From Dictyobacter formicarum (GTDB lineage: Bacteria; Chloroflexota; Ktedonobacteria; Ktedonobacterales; Ktedonobacteraceae), in contig NZ_BNJJ01000043.1 in assembly GCF_016587435.1 (NCBI RefSeq), forward strand, positions 1-38,010: 38,010 nucleotides of DNA, given 5' to 3'. A program made the position numbers and the translations under genes. Position 1 is the first letter of the stretch; each line of letters begins with the position of its first letter. The notes beneath the pieces were generated by a model. That model was not told the origin of the DNA, did no database searches, and saw nothing but the letters and a program-made list of their open reading frames with translations. This document shows positions 17,175 to 24,887 of this stretch, piece after piece.

Positions 17175-17545
17175 TAAAGCAAGCTCTTTATAATAAATGG
17201 GTGTCATTCTTTTTTTGCAAAGGGAAACGCGACAAGAAAAAAGAACGTGCCATCGTCGTAGGTGCCGGGCTTGTCCCGGCTTGGAGCCCGCGCCAGCGTG
17301 GCGACCCCGTCCCTTCACGATTCGGCTTCTCGTGGAAGAACACCTCGGCCTGTGATACCCCATGGCGGATCGCGCGTTTGGTGGAACATGCGCGCCCGGG
17401 CACAGGGCCGCTTCGCGGCAAGCCGGGACAAGCCCGGCATCTACGATAGCCTCTTATCCCTTCTTGTCGCGTTTCCTTTGTGGGCACCCTTTATCCTGCC
17501 AGGGGATGCGCTTGGCGTGTGGCAAGCGCGTGCTGGCTTGCTTTA
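17175..17545. mobile_element. MITE-like inverted-repeat element, non-coding
   Basis: Two arms of about 62-66 bp (17218-17283 and 17419-17480) are imperfect inverted repeats. Their outer ~20 bp (CAAAGGGAAACGCGACAAGAA-like) and inner ~21 bp match almost perfectly. Weaker matches (GGGTG...CACCC; AAAGCAAGC...GCTTGCTTT) extend the symmetry to about 17176-17543. Each arm also contains its own small hairpin (GCCGGG-5-CCCGGC at 17264-17280 and 17422-17438). The core is GC-rich, unlike its AT-rich left flank. No transposase is encoded. Size and symmetry fit a miniature inverted-repeat element or dispersed structured repeat; target-site duplications are not clear. Confidence 0.55.
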
Positions 17546-17554
17546 AGGATGTAT

Positions 17555-18718
17555 TTATGTAGTATATTCGCCGTTGATGCGTACGTATTCATAGGAGAGG
17601 TCGCAACCCCAGACGGTGGCGCGCTCGGTGCCAGTGTGCAGGGAGACGCGAATAACAACTTCCGATTCCTTGAGATAGGCTTCTAGCTGGGGCAGATTAT
17701 CCTGTCCCAGGGCCTGGCCGTCGTAAACCACGAGGTCCCCAAAAGCAATCCTGATCTTTTCCGGCTGGATGTCAGTATATTCATAGCATTTGCCAATCGC
17801 CATCGCGACGCGGCCCCAGTTGGGATCGGTCCCGAAAATGGCCGTTTTGACAAGCGGCGAATTAACGATCGATTTGGCTACCCGCTTGGCCTGCTCAAAT
17901 GAGGCAGCATCCTCGACGGTGACTTCGAGTAACTTGGTGGCCCCTTCTCCGTCACGGGCGATGTCCTTAGCTAGCTCGATAGCCATTTCTTGCAGGGCAC
18001 GCTTGAAATCGGCGATGGGCACTTCACCAGCCATGCCATTGGCCATGATGGCTACGGTGTCGCTGGTACTGGTATCGGTATCCACGCTGACCATATTAAA
18101 GGAGTGATTGACAACCTCGTGCAAGCATTGCTTGAGCTGGTCGGCGGAAATGGCCGCATCGGTCACAAAGTAGGCCAGCATGGTGGCCATGTCTGGCTCG
18201 ATCATCCCAACCCCTTTGCACATACCTACCAGTACGGCATCGCCGATCTTACTGGCCCGCATCTTGGGTCGCGTATCCGTGGTCATGATAGCATGGGCCG
18301 AAATATGGAGCTGCCCCTCGCGCAATTCAGAACGAATACCATGTACGCCGCTGCGCAGCTTATCCATGGGCAGCTGCCAGCCAATGACACCGGTCGAGGA
18401 GGGGAGAATGTCTTCTGACTGGATGTCCAGTTCCTCGGCAACCAGGCGCACGACTTCACGAATGTTGGCCAGGCCCTGCTCGCCGGTGGCGACATTGGCA
18501 TTCTTGCTGTTAATGACAAATGCTTGCAGTTGTCCATTGGCGACATGCTCACGGCCTACGGTAATGGCGGCCCCACAAAAGCGACTCTGGGTAAACATGG
18601 CAGCAGCTGCTGCTGGCACATCAGAGGCGATAACAGTAAAATCAAGCGTGGTATCCCGAATGCCTATGTTTTTCGCACATGAGCGGAAACCTTGCGGATA
18701 GAAAGGGAGTGATTGCAT
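17555..18718 (-). CDS. argJ: Bifunctional ornithine acetyltransferase / N-acetylglutamate synthase
   Basis: I use the ATG at 18718 (387 aa), which has GAGGAAAGG just upstream, not the ATG six codons earlier. ArgJ moves the acetyl group from N-acetylornithine to glutamate and can make N-acetylglutamate from acetyl-CoA, in cytoplasmic arginine synthesis. The self-cleavage site is visible in MIEPDMATMLAYF: cleavage before the Thr (T179 from this start) gives the alpha and beta chains. TDPNWGR and the C-terminal DLSYEYVRINGEY are also typical. It lies 36 bp after the GNAT gene, the last of four genes behind the proline T-box, so its expression may respond to uncharged tRNA-Pro (inference). Other arg genes are not in the window. 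Confidence 0.95.
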   Translation of the reverse strand: MQSLPFYPQGFRSCAKNIGIRDTTLDFTVIASDVPAAAAAMFTQSRFCGAAITVGREHVANGQLQAFVINSKNANVATGEQGLANIREVVRLVAEELDIQSEDILPSSTGVIGWQLPMDKLRSGVHGIRSELREGQLHISAHAIMTTDTRPKMRASKIGDAVLVGMCKGVGMIEPDMATMLAYFVTDAAISADQLKQCLHEVVNHSFNMVSVDTDTSTSDTVAIMANGMAGEVPIADFKRALQEMAIELAKDIARDGEGATKLLEVTVEDAASFEQAKRVAKSIVNSPLVKTAIFGTDPNWGRVAMAIGKCYEYTDIQPEKIRIAFGDLVVYDGQALGQDNLPQLEAYLKESEVVIRVSLHTGTERATVWGCDLSYEYVRINGEYTT

Positions 18719-18754
18719 GGGCACCTTTCCTCTCATTTAGGGTATTTCTCGCTG

Positions 18755-19231
18755 CTACAGGGTTGTAGCAGGTAGGGTGAGGGAGAAGAAAGCGGCGTCG
18801 CCTAGTTCTTCCCAGCCGTGCTTGGTGTAAAATTGGCGCGCATATGATTCGCGAATGCGGCGATTCATGAGTAGTAGACGTGTACATCCACGTCGACGCG
18901 CCTGCTCTTCTATGGTGGCGAGGAGCTGGCTTCCTATTCCGTGTCCCGTCTGGTTGGGATGGATGAACAGTTCTGAGACGTAGCCGTCACTGCCACGCAT
19001 CAGGTGGAAGTACCAGTGGACCGCGATATAGCCCACAACCTGGCCTTGCTGTTCCGCCACTAAAATGGTGTGTGTCTGTTCGCTTTCTAAACGGGCAAAC
19101 CACTCTTCGATCTGCGCCTGTGTTTCAGCAAACGTTTGTTGCTGGATATGTTCTGACCAACCTAACGCTCGCAAGATAGTAGTAATAGCGCTACTATCTT
19201 GCAGGCGTGCTTCACGAATGGTAATTTCCAT
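18755..19231 (-). CDS. GNAT-family N-acetyltransferase
   Basis: The 158-aa protein carries the GNAT fold signature. The beta4 region ends in VSELFIHPNQ, followed by the acetyl-CoA pyrophosphate loop TGHGIGSQLLATIEEQARRRG, then MNRR...ARQFYTKHGWEEL near the C-terminus. It should transfer an acetyl group from acetyl-CoA to an amine, but the acceptor cannot be read from sequence. The start has GAGGAA about 9 bp upstream. It lies 51 bp after the bacterial-type proS and 36 bp before argJ, with no hairpin in either gap, so it is probably in the same operon. A role near arginine/proline metabolism is possible but unproven. Confidence 0.85.
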   Translation of the reverse strand: MEITIREARLQDSSAITTILRALGWSEHIQQQTFAETQAQIEEWFARLESEQTHTILVAEQQGQVVGYIAVHWYFHLMRGSDGYVSELFIHPNQTGHGIGSQLLATIEEQARRRGCTRLLLMNRRIRESYARQFYTKHGWEELGDAAFFSLTLPATTL

Positions 19232-19282
19232 TTGTGATCGTTCCTCAATAATGTCAATGCCAGCGCGAATATGTCAGGCAAG

Positions 19283-21028
19283 TTACAAATTATTTAGACC
19301 GGCCGCGATTTCTTGTTGAATAACCTGGACAGCATCAACAAGAGGAACAATGCGACTCTCTTTCTGGCTGCGCAGTTTGAGCTCGATGCCACCATTCTTC
19401 AATGAGCGTTTGCTGACCACTGCTCGTAGGGGCAGGCCCATCAGATCGGAATCATTGAACTTGACGCCTGCGCTCTCGGCGCGATCGTCAAAAAGCACTT
19501 CTACGCCGGCGGCCTGCAAGTCCCGGTAGAGTTGTTCCGCGATCTGTCTATTCTCACCTTTGTCGAGGTCTAAGCCAACCAGAGCAAGGTGATAAGGAGC
19601 CATACCGAAGGACCAGATGATGCCTTTCTCGTCGTGGCTCTGCTCAACGGCGATGGCCATGACGCGTCCAAGGCCGATGCCGTAGCAACCCATTAATAGG
19701 GGTTGCTCGCTGCCCTGGGCGTCCAGGAAGGTGGAGCCAAAGGGCACGCTGTACCTGGTGCCAAGCTTGAAGATGTGTCCCAGTTCGCTACCATGCACAA
19801 CATGCAGGCTGCCGCCACAGTGAACACATTGCGCGCCCTCATAGGCCGAGGCGATATCTTCCCAGGCATCAACCCGAAAATCGCGCGGATAATTGATGTT
19901 CTTTATATGATAGTCGACACGGTTGGCCCCTCCAACAAAGTTGTTGCCGGTTTTGAGCGAGGTGTCGGCCAGAATAAAGATGTCTGGACTCTTACCAATC
20001 GGTGAGGTGAAGCCTGCCACAATGCCCGCTTGCTGTAACTCCTCGGGAGTAGCCATATGCAGGTCGGTGGTATCGATACCGGCCCGGCGCAGGGCGTTGA
20101 TGAGTTTGACCTCGTTCACCTCAAGGTCACCTCGTACCGAACCCAGAATCAGTCTCCCGCCCGAACTGTATAAGACTGCTTTCATGGTCTGGGCAGTCGG
20201 AATGTGCAGGAAATCGGCCAGGTCATTAATAGTGGTGCAGCCAGGTGTGAAGACCTCTTCCAGGTCGGCCTCGGGCTGGCGAGCCAGCTCGCTGCGCACA
20301 AATTCAGCCTTCTCGGTATTAGCCGCGTAGCCGCAGTTGGAACATTGTACCGCGTCATCTTCACCCGCATCGGTCAGGGCAATAAATTCCTGCGAATCTT
20401 TGCCCCCGATGGCGCCGCTATCGGCCTCGATGACAATGAAGCGCAGGCCACAGCGGGTGAAGATAGCCTGGTAGGCCTCACGGATAGTGCGATAGCTTTT
20501 ATCCATAGCCGCCTCGTCGGCGTCAAAGCTATAGAGGTCTTTCATTAAGAACTCGCGGGTACGCAGCAGACCACCGCGGGGCCGTGGCTCATCGCGCAAC
20601 TTGACCTGGATCTGGTAGATCAACTGTGGCAGATCCCGGTAGCTGCGCACAAACTCTTTGGCCAGTAGGGTCACGACCTCTTCATGCGTTGGACCCAGCA
20701 CCATGTCGCGGCCTTTACGATCTTTGAGCTGGAAGAGGATATCGACACCTTCCGCACGCGAGGGGCCACCATCGGCTGGCTTGACCTCCCAGATATCTCT
20801 AGGCTGGATTACGGGCATTATCACTTCCTGTCCGCCAGCTCGATTCATCTCTTCTCGTATAATGGTCGCAATCTTCTGCAAGACCCGGTTGCCCAGGGGC
20901 AGGAAGCTATAGACGCCAGAGGTCAGCTGGCGTACAAAGCCAGCTCGCACCAATAGTTCCTGATTGATCCCCTCGGCCTCGCGTGGGGCTTCACGCAAAG
21001 TGGTGGTTAGTAGCTGCGAAATCCGCAT
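19283..21028 (-). CDS. proS: Prolyl-tRNA synthetase, bacterial type with editing insertion
   Basis: The 581-aa enzyme charges tRNA-Pro with proline. It has the bacterial ProRS N-terminus (LLTTTLREAPREAEGINQELLVRAGF), class II motif 1 (GVYSFLPLGNRVL), motif 2 (LRTREFLMKDLYSFD) and motif 3 (GIGLGRVMAIAVEQSHDEKG). Between motifs 2 and 3, residues about 225-400 form the YbaK-like INS domain that clears Ala-tRNA-Pro. A C-terminal anticodon-binding domain follows. The ribosome-binding site is AGGAGTAATT. It begins 18 bp after the stop of a second, unrelated-architecture ProRS and shares that gene's T-box leader. Having both kinds side by side is unusual; this copy alone carries the editing domain. 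Confidence 0.96.
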   Translation of the reverse strand: MRISQLLTTTLREAPREAEGINQELLVRAGFVRQLTSGVYSFLPLGNRVLQKIATIIREEMNRAGGQEVIMPVIQPRDIWEVKPADGGPSRAEGVDILFQLKDRKGRDMVLGPTHEEVVTLLAKEFVRSYRDLPQLIYQIQVKLRDEPRPRGGLLRTREFLMKDLYSFDADEAAMDKSYRTIREAYQAIFTRCGLRFIVIEADSGAIGGKDSQEFIALTDAGEDDAVQCSNCGYAANTEKAEFVRSELARQPEADLEEVFTPGCTTINDLADFLHIPTAQTMKAVLYSSGGRLILGSVRGDLEVNEVKLINALRRAGIDTTDLHMATPEELQQAGIVAGFTSPIGKSPDIFILADTSLKTGNNFVGGANRVDYHIKNINYPRDFRVDAWEDIASAYEGAQCVHCGGSLHVVHGSELGHIFKLGTRYSVPFGSTFLDAQGSEQPLLMGCYGIGLGRVMAIAVEQSHDEKGIIWSFGMAPYHLALVGLDLDKGENRQIAEQLYRDLQAAGVEVLFDDRAESAGVKFNDSDLMGLPLRAVVSKRSLKNGGIELKLRSQKESRIVPLVDAVQVIQQEIAAGLNNL

Positions 21029-21046
21029 AATTACTCCTGGATGAGA

Positions 21047-22498
21047 CTAGTAGGCACGCGCGAAAATGGCTTCGCAGGTGGCTGGCTTGCCGGTGTAGAT
21101 ACACTTACCCTGCACACCACCTTCTGGCTGGTCAAATGGAATGACGCGCAACGTTGCCTTGGTCTCTTCTTTAATCGCCAGTTCGGCCGCGCTATCCTCA
21201 GCCCACTTCACACGCACAAAACCACGCTTCTCAGCGATGATCTGTTTAAACTCGTCATAGCTATCGGTGCTATAGGTATTCTGCTCACGGAACTCCAGCG
21301 CACGCTGGAAGAGGGCCCGCTGAACCTCTTCTAACAGCTCAGGCAGGCGCTGCTCTAATGCCTCGACTGAGACAGACTCTTTGACGCGATTGTCACGCCG
21401 TACCAGCATCACGTTGTTGTTCTGAACGTCGCGTGGACCGATCTCCATGCGTACAGGGACGCCACGCATTTCCCATTCGTTGTATTTCCAACCCGGCGTA
21501 TTCTCGCTGCGATCAACTTTGACGCGCACCTTCCCTTTGAGCATCTTCTCTACCCGATTGACCAGCTCATTGACGGCGTCTTTTTCTTTCTCTTTGCGCC
21601 AGATTGGCACGATCACAACCTGGTATGGAGCCAGGCGCGGTGGCAGGATCAGGCCCGACTTATCGCCATGGACCATGATCAGGCCGCCAATCATGCGGGT
21701 GCTCATGCCCCAGCTGGTGGTATGGCAATATTTGCGCTGACTATCGGCGTCCAGGAACTGAATATCAAAGCCACGTGCAAAGTTGTCGCCCAGGTTATGG
21801 CTGGTGGCTGACTGCAGGGCCTTGCCATCACCCATCATGGCCTCGATCGAATAGGTACGTAAAGCGCCAGCGAATTTCTCGTTCTCGCTTTTGCGGCCAG
21901 CAATGACCGGGATAGCAGCATCTTCTTCGGCGATAGCACGATAAACATCAAGCATCAAGCGGGTACGCTCTTCGGCCTCTTCTGCCGTACGATGGGCGGT
22001 ATGGCCCTCCTGCCACAAAAACTCTGATGTACGCAGGAACAGCGCGGTACGCTTTTCCCAGCGCATAACGTTGGCCCACTGGTTGATAAGCAGCGGCAGA
22101 TCACGATAGCTCTGAATCCATTTGGAGAAACTATTGCCAATAATCGTCTCACTGGTTGGGCGAATAGCCAGTGGCTCCTCCAGCTCCTCGCCGCCGCCAC
22201 GCGTAACCCAGGCCACCTCAGGCGCAAACCCCTCAACGTGTTCAGCTTCTTTCTGCAAAAAGCTCTGTGGAATCAGCAAAGGAAAGTACGCATTCTGCAC
22301 ATCAGTCTCTTTGAAGCGTGCATCCACCCGCTGCTGCAAATTCTCCCATAGCGCATAGCCATATGGACGAATAATCATACAGCCACGGACCGGCGCATAA
22401 TCGGCCAACTCAGCCTTCCGCACCACCTGGTTGTACCACATCGAAAAATTATCGTCTTGATCGACAATATCCTCTACAAATTTTTCATCGTTGACCAT
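21047..22498 (-). CDS. proS: Prolyl-tRNA synthetase, archaeal/eukaryal type
   Basis: I start at ATG 22498 (483 aa), with AAAGGGACC just upstream; the open frame further left runs through the T-box leader and is not coding. The protein is the short ProRS class: no INS editing domain, class II motif 2 in RTSEFLWQEGHTAH, motif 3 in GMSTRMIGGLIMVHGD, an anticodon domain, and a C-terminal extension ending in FARAY. That extension is the zinc-domain region of this class, but only two Cys remain (CIYTGKPATC) and the first pair is replaced, so zinc binding is doubtful. It lacks the editing module of the downstream ProRS, which could act on its mischarged product (inference). Confidence 0.96.
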   Translation of the reverse strand: MVNDEKFVEDIVDQDDNFSMWYNQVVRKAELADYAPVRGCMIIRPYGYALWENLQQRVDARFKETDVQNAYFPLLIPQSFLQKEAEHVEGFAPEVAWVTRGGGEELEEPLAIRPTSETIIGNSFSKWIQSYRDLPLLINQWANVMRWEKRTALFLRTSEFLWQEGHTAHRTAEEAEERTRLMLDVYRAIAEEDAAIPVIAGRKSENEKFAGALRTYSIEAMMGDGKALQSATSHNLGDNFARGFDIQFLDADSQRKYCHTTSWGMSTRMIGGLIMVHGDKSGLILPPRLAPYQVVIVPIWRKEKEKDAVNELVNRVEKMLKGKVRVKVDRSENTPGWKYNEWEMRGVPVRMEIGPRDVQNNNVMLVRRDNRVKESVSVEALEQRLPELLEEVQRALFQRALEFREQNTYSTDSYDEFKQIIAEKRGFVRVKWAEDSAAELAIKEETKATLRVIPFDQPEGGVQGKCIYTGKPATCEAIFARAY

Positions 22499-22529
22499 AT
22501 AAGGTCCCTTTCTCTCTACAAACGAGCAT

Positions 22530-22804
22530 AAAAAAACCCGTCCTCTCAAAGGACGAGCATATAACCCGTGGTACCACCTCTTTTGAGCTGTCATTGATAG
22601 CACAAAACAGCTCCACTCATGCGGTCAACTGTGAACCGCGCCTTCTGATAACGGCGAAGGGGTCCCGGTCAGGTTTTTTATACCGACGCTCTCAGGTGGG
22701 TTCAATGCAGGTTCATCGACCGACTTGCACTATCTCGGCTCGCTGTGCAATCCCCATAGCATTTACTGGTCCTGGTCAGCGCGTTAAGGTTGTTCTTTTT
22801 AATT
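22530..22804 (-). promoter_or_regulatory. T-box riboswitch leader, proline-type
   Basis: On the minus strand the leader carries the T-box sequence AGGTGGTACCACGG (22566-22579), whose central bases pair with the uncharged tRNA acceptor end. Before it is a stem III-like AGCTGT...ACAGCT. After it comes a competing terminator: 8-bp stem with arms 22550-22557 and 22537-22544, then seven U (22530-22536). The stem I region shows AGCGAGCCG and TTGAACCCACCTGAGAG; the likely specifier codon is CCC (22698-22700), proline. This agrees with the two ProRS genes that follow. The exact specifier is my reading of the consensus and should be checked by folding. Confidence 0.92.
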
Positions 22805-22810
22805 AAGCAA

Positions 22811-22839
22811 AGCATACACCATCCCTCAAGGTGTGTCAA
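22811..22839 (-). promoter_or_regulatory. Sigma-70-type promoter for the T-box/proS operon
   Basis: On the minus strand TTGACA (22834-22839) and TATGCT (22811-22816) are separated by exactly 17 bp, placing the transcript start near 22804, just before the T-box stem I. Confidence 0.8.
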
Positions 22840-22853
22840 GCAACTAACTTCAC

Positions 22854-22882
22854 TTGACGCCCCGTCGTTCCGGTGCTATAAT
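22854..22882 (+). promoter_or_regulatory. Sigma-70-type promoter for the cupin gene
   Basis: TTGACG (22854-22859) and TATAAT (22877-22882) are 17 bp apart and start about 36 bp before the cupin ATG. It is back to back with the T-box promoter, with 14 bp between the two -35 boxes. Confidence 0.8.
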
Positions 22883-22917
22883 CCTGCGTCCGTCTCATTC
22901 AGGAAAGGAGCAGATTC

Positions 22918-23385
22918 ATGAGTTCTGATAATCTGGAGCAAATGCAGTCAACCAGTTCGGCAGCAGGCGTGCGCGTGATTAAACCTTCCCAATTTGATAG
23001 CAACACTCCCCAGACGCCCGGCATGCAGCGTGTGGCAGCCGTCTCACGTGAGCTGGCTGGCTCAAAAGGGATCTGGGCAGGCATCACCAACGTTGGGCCC
23101 CATGTTGCCAGCGGTAAACATCACCACGGCGAACTAGAGACCGTCATCTACGTTGTCTCAGGACAGGCACAGATTCGCTGGGGAGAACAACTAGAATTTT
23201 CCGCCGATGTGGAACCGGGCGATTTCATCTATGTGCCACCCTTCGTGCCACACCAGGAGCTTAATCCCGGCAGTGAACCATCCCAATGGGTTATCGTGCG
23301 CAACTCGCAGGAACCAATCGTGGTCAACCTGGAACCAACCTCCCCATCTCAACAACAAGCCAACGATACCACCCATGGCTCATAA
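22918..23385 (+). CDS. Single-domain cupin protein
   Basis: The 155-aa protein has one cupin barrel at about residues 60-135. Motif 1 is GKHHHGELETVIYVVSGQA, with two or three His and the Glu for metal binding. Motif 2 is PGDFIYVPPFVPHQELN, with the last His. These residues suggest a bound divalent metal; the reaction or ligand is not evident, and small cupins may be enzymes or sugar/metabolite sensors. A strong AGGAAAGGAGCAG ribosome-binding site and a good promoter precede it. Its stop is only 20 bp from the stop of the convergent HxlR regulator, with no terminator between, so the two transcripts probably overlap. Confidence 0.88.
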   Translation: MSSDNLEQMQSTSSAAGVRVIKPSQFDSNTPQTPGMQRVAAVSRELAGSKGIWAGITNVGPHVASGKHHHGELETVIYVVSGQAQIRWGEQLEFSADVEPGDFIYVPPFVPHQELNPGSEPSQWVIVRNSQEPIVVNLEPTSPSQQQANDTTHGS

Positions 23386-23405
23386 TCTGACAAAGTCTTC
23401 AGTCC

Positions 23406-23723
23406 TTAAAATTCGAGGTGCATTCGCTCGCCCCATGCATTGAGCTGACGAAGAAAGGGCTCGGAACTGCGCCCCAGGTCAGTCAGTGAATATTCAACCT
23501 TTGGGGGCACCTGCTCGTACACCTGCCGGTGGATCCACCCCATTTGCTCTAAGTCTCGCAATTGCAAGGTAAGCATCTGCCGACTGGCTTCTGGTATCAG
23601 GCGCTGCAGTTCACCAAAGCGCCTGGTTCCGCTGAGCAAATGATAGCAGATCTGCAGCTTCAATCTCCCTCCAACAGTGATGATGCCTGCCGGACACCTG
23701 GTAGCTTTTTTTGGGTGGATCAT
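23406..23723 (-). CDS. HxlR-family winged-helix transcription regulator
   Basis: The 105-aa protein fits the HxlR family in length and motifs: a CPAG segment near the N-terminus (C10), GGRLKLQICYHLLSGTRRFGELQRLIP, SRQMLTLQLRDLEQMGWIHRQVYEQVPPKVEYSLTDLG. The Cys near the start is the position used for thiol or aldehyde sensing in some members (for example HxlR and HypR types). It binds DNA as a dimer. Start ATG with AAGGAGG upstream. It is divergent from the methyltransferase gene at 23892 and convergent with the cupin, so these two are likely targets; its own intergenic region has an imperfect GTATC/GATAC dyad near 23815-23831. Confidence 0.92.
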   Translation of the reverse strand: MIHPKKATRCPAGIITVGGRLKLQICYHLLSGTRRFGELQRLIPEASRQMLTLQLRDLEQMGWIHRQVYEQVPPKVEYSLTDLGRSSEPFLRQLNAWGERMHLEF

Positions 23724-23891
23724 CTGATTTCCTCCTTAGAGGAGAACTCGCGCTCTCCTTAGTCAAAATATTTTGCGTACTTGTTTGCTTTCCCGTGATC
23801 AGCTACATTCATTGTATCTAATGATATACGAGAAAAGATACGAAATGTTCTGTTTTTTCGTTTCTCTTCCAATTTGATCAGGAGCAAAAAG

Positions 23892-24530
23892 ATGCATAGC
23901 CACGAGACAAGGAAACATGCGCAAGTACGTCACTTGAGCCACTTAAATTTTATATTTACTGGTTGGGGAAGTCGCGTCTATGAACAGACAATGGTCCGCC
24001 TGACCAGACCACTATATCAACGGGTCATCGAAGATCTGGCCTCGCTTCAGCTCTATGAAGGGAAGGTGCTAGATGTAGGAACAGGGCCGGGCGTGTTAGC
24101 CAGAGACATTGCCCACTCCTTTCCCCGACTTCAGGTCTATGGGATCGATCTGTCAACGGATATGATCCGATTGGCGCGTGAAAGGACCAGACAAGAGCAA
24201 ATAAAGGAGCGCGTCCAGTTCGATATTGGCGATGTGAGGCAGTTGCCGTATCCCGATCACAGCTTTGATGTGGTGGTCTCAACGATCAGTCTGCACCACT
24301 GGCAAGAACTTGAGCAACCCTTGCGAGAACTCTATCGTGTGTTGCAACCCGGTGGACGGGTGTGGATCTACGATGCCCGCTTTATCAAAACAGAGGTGGT
24401 AGAGAAGGCGCAGGCCAGCACGTCCTTTGCTGGAACGCCGATGGAACATCAGCTGGTAAGAACGGGCAAGTGGCCATTCGCGATCTATAGACGGTTTGCA
24501 TTGCAAAAAGAACGTCAAACGGATATTTAA
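23892..24530 (+). CDS. SAM-dependent class I methyltransferase
   Basis: I start at the ATG at 23892 (212 aa) because CAGGAG is positioned correctly; a TTG six codons upstream would place that ribosome-binding site inside the gene. Motif I for SAM binding is VLDVGTGPGVLA, an acidic residue follows (YGIDLS), then the post-motif FDVVVSTISLHHW and LRELYRVLQPGGRVWIYD of UbiE/Methyltransf_11-type enzymes. The substrate is likely a small molecule, but it cannot be named. The gene is divergent from the HxlR regulator and followed by a terminator. Confidence 0.9.
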   Translation: MHSHETRKHAQVRHLSHLNFIFTGWGSRVYEQTMVRLTRPLYQRVIEDLASLQLYEGKVLDVGTGPGVLARDIAHSFPRLQVYGIDLSTDMIRLARERTRQEQIKERVQFDIGDVRQLPYPDHSFDVVVSTISLHHWQELEQPLRELYRVLQPGGRVWIYDARFIKTEVVEKAQASTSFAGTPMEHQLVRTGKWPFAIYRRFALQKERQTDI

Positions 24531-24615
24531 TATAAAATCATTCTTGCTTCTTTTTAGAGCGTGTAGCTTGGCAATATCAATGTGAAATGCATTTTTTAGA
24601 GAATTTGTGAAGAGG

Positions 24616-24664
24616 AAGCATCAAGAACCCCAAAATACCATTGTTTCGAGGTTCTTGATGCTTT
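24616..24664 (+). terminator. Terminator after the methyltransferase gene
   Basis: A 14-bp perfect stem (arms 24616-24629 and 24650-24663; AGCATCAAGAACC / GGTTCTTGATGCT core) with a 20-nt loop, followed by short T-runs (CTTTGGTTGGGCTTTT). Confidence 0.65.
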
Positions 24665-24887
24665 GGTTGGGCTTTTACCTACGTAATTTACCGTATATGA
24701 AAATCAGGTAGCTTTTTGATGTGGCTGAACCTATAATAGGGGGCGGTGATACCCATACCCTATATAATTACTATCGATAGATAAGGATACTCTATCTTCC
24801 TGATATGTATGTAACCGTGCGCGACATCGAGCGCAACAGAGAAGATAGACCATCATCCTTACCACCTTCAGGAGCAACTAACCGGCA
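24665..24887 (+). other. Upstream region of the cupredoxin gene
   Basis: Rich in short AT words (CTATAATAG, TATATAATTACTATCGATAG) from which the promoter should come, but no -35/-10 pair with normal spacing was found. A 28-codon frame (24805-24891) overlaps the cupredoxin start as ATGA; it has no ribosome-binding site of its own and is not called as a gene. Confidence 0.35.

Noticed and set aside
17188..17562. Several overlapping frames on both strands in the MITE-like element
   Set aside because: They are open because of GC-rich inverted repeats; compositions are Arg/Pro/Gly-rich and no start has a ribosome-binding site.
22499..22603. N-terminal extension of the archaeal-type proS frame to 22603
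   Set aside because: The extra 35 codons run through the T-box antiterminator and terminator; the ATG at 22498 has the ribosome-binding site and matches the family N-terminus.
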